DNA of 6,400 bases from Thiomonas sp. GTDB lineage: Bacteria > Pseudomonadota > Gammaproteobacteria > Burkholderiales > Burkholderiaceae_C. The translations under genes were made by a program, and so were the position numbers. Under the pieces are notes generated by a model, which was not told the DNA's origin, did not search any database, and saw nothing but the letters and a program-made list of their open reading frames with translations. Position 1 is the stretch's first letter; each line of letters starts with the position of its first letter. Below, in pieces: positions 5,929 to 6,400 of this stretch. The stretch spans positions 1 through 6,400 of the forward strand of contig JAQTVS010000163.1 in assembly GCA_028706735.1 (NCBI GenBank). Reading direction: 5' to 3'.

Positions 5929-6400
5929 GCGCCGTGCTGCATCACGCCCCCGCCCCGTGGCCCGAAGACCAGGACGGCAAACGTTGGCCCCTGGCCGCGC
6001 TGGCGGCCCTGTTGCTCGAAATGGCGCTGATCGCCGCCGTGATCTGGTGGAGCCGCCACCCAGCGCCGCCGCCCCCGCCGCCGCCCGTGCAGATCGTGCT
6101 CGAAGCGCCCAAGCCCGCAGTCAAGACCGTGACGCCGCCCACGCCGAAACCGCCGGAGCCCAAGCCCGTGCCCAAGCCTGTGGTCAAGCCCCTGCCCAAA
6201 CCCATCGTCCACAAGGTGCAACCCAAGCCGGAGCAGCCACCGCCGCCGCAACCTGCTCCCCAGCCCGCGCCTGAACCCACGCCCAAGGTGCAAGCCCCGC
6301 CCGCCCCCGCGCCCGACACCAGGCCCGTCATCGATACCTCGGGCTACCAGCACGTCGAGACCGATATCTATGACGTGCACGACTATACCCAGGATCCGGC
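5925..6400 (+). CDS. tonB: TonB energy transducer, N-terminal part (cut by window edge)
   Basis: This is the periplasm-spanning protein that carries energy from ExbBD to the outer-membrane receptor. Only 158 codons are present; the C-terminal receptor-binding domain lies outside. The start ATG overlaps the exbD stop (ATGA). Order of parts: short cytoplasmic tail (1-20), one membrane helix (about 22-43), then a long Pro-rich periplasmic linker (about 46-135) with Pro-Lys and Pro-Glu pairs, as expected of TonB. In the helix, the Ser and His found four residues apart in E. coli TonB (Ser16, His20) appear by rough alignment as Ala28 and Glu32. The last part seen (137-158) is acidic and Tyr-rich (HVETDIYDVHDYTQ) and is not a TonB C-terminal motif I recognise. 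Assignment rests on architecture and gene order. A TolA-like protein is less likely. Confidence 0.85.
   Translation, partial: MSAVLHHAPAPWPEDQDGKRWPLAALAALLLEMALIAAVIWWSRHPAPPPPPPPVQIVLEAPKPAVKTVTPPTPKPPEPKPVPKPVVKPLPKPIVHKVQPKPEQPPPPQPAPQPAPEPTPKVQAPPAPAPDTRPVIDTSGYQHVETDIYDVHDYTQDP

Noticed and set aside
5727..6380. Minus-strand Gly/Arg-rich frames opposite exbD and tonB
   Set aside because: They are complementary shadows of the Pro-rich TonB coding sequence.
1..6400. CRISPR array, insertion sequence or prophage genes
   Set aside because: No regularly spaced long repeats, transposase, integrase or phage genes were found in the window.

Overview
The window is GC-rich, gene-dense bacterial DNA. 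Its gene types point to a Gram-negative proteobacterium: a TonB-dependent outer-membrane receptor, ExbB, ExbD, a proline-rich TonB, an OmpR/PhoB-type regulator and a YddG-like exporter. A Burkholderiales-type beta-proteobacterium is my best guess from the overall flavour (GC content, REP-like repeats), but no marker gene settles it.

Layout: positions 1-501 hold no convincing gene but are packed with perfect or near-perfect hairpins, including a REP-like double hairpin at 221-304 and a terminator-like hairpin behind the next gene. A drug/metabolite-transporter (EamA) exporter lies on the minus strand (502-1350). It is divergent from an OmpR-family winged-helix regulator (1442-2119, GTG start) whose receiver-like N-terminal half has lost the recognisable phosphorylation residues. 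After a 153-bp intergenic region come a 782-residue TonB-dependent receptor (2273-4621), exbB (4712-5428), exbD (5521-5928) and the start of tonB (from 5925, cut by the window edge). All of these are on the plus strand.

The four plus-strand genes after the regulator form a complete TonB uptake system. The receptor binds a ligand at the outer membrane, and the ExbB-ExbD proton-driven motor in the inner membrane powers TonB, which opens the receptor. A dedicated ExbBD-TonB next to one receptor suggests a private energy supply. The ligand cannot be read from the sequence. The receptor has no N-terminal STN signalling domain, so control by a FecI/FecR cascade is unlikely. The adjacent regulator is the natural candidate controller.

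The most interesting signal is regulatory. Both intergenic regions flanking the regulator carry tandem TGTC-type half-sites in exact 11-bp register, the geometry used by OmpR/PhoB-type proteins and close to the classical Pho box (plus strand 1375-1391; minus strand 2184-2169). Other oddities are a terminator-like hairpin plus a stop-free extension of the exbB frame in the exbB-exbD gap, a TonB membrane anchor with Glu where the family's His is expected, and a receptor gene visibly richer in A+T than its neighbours.
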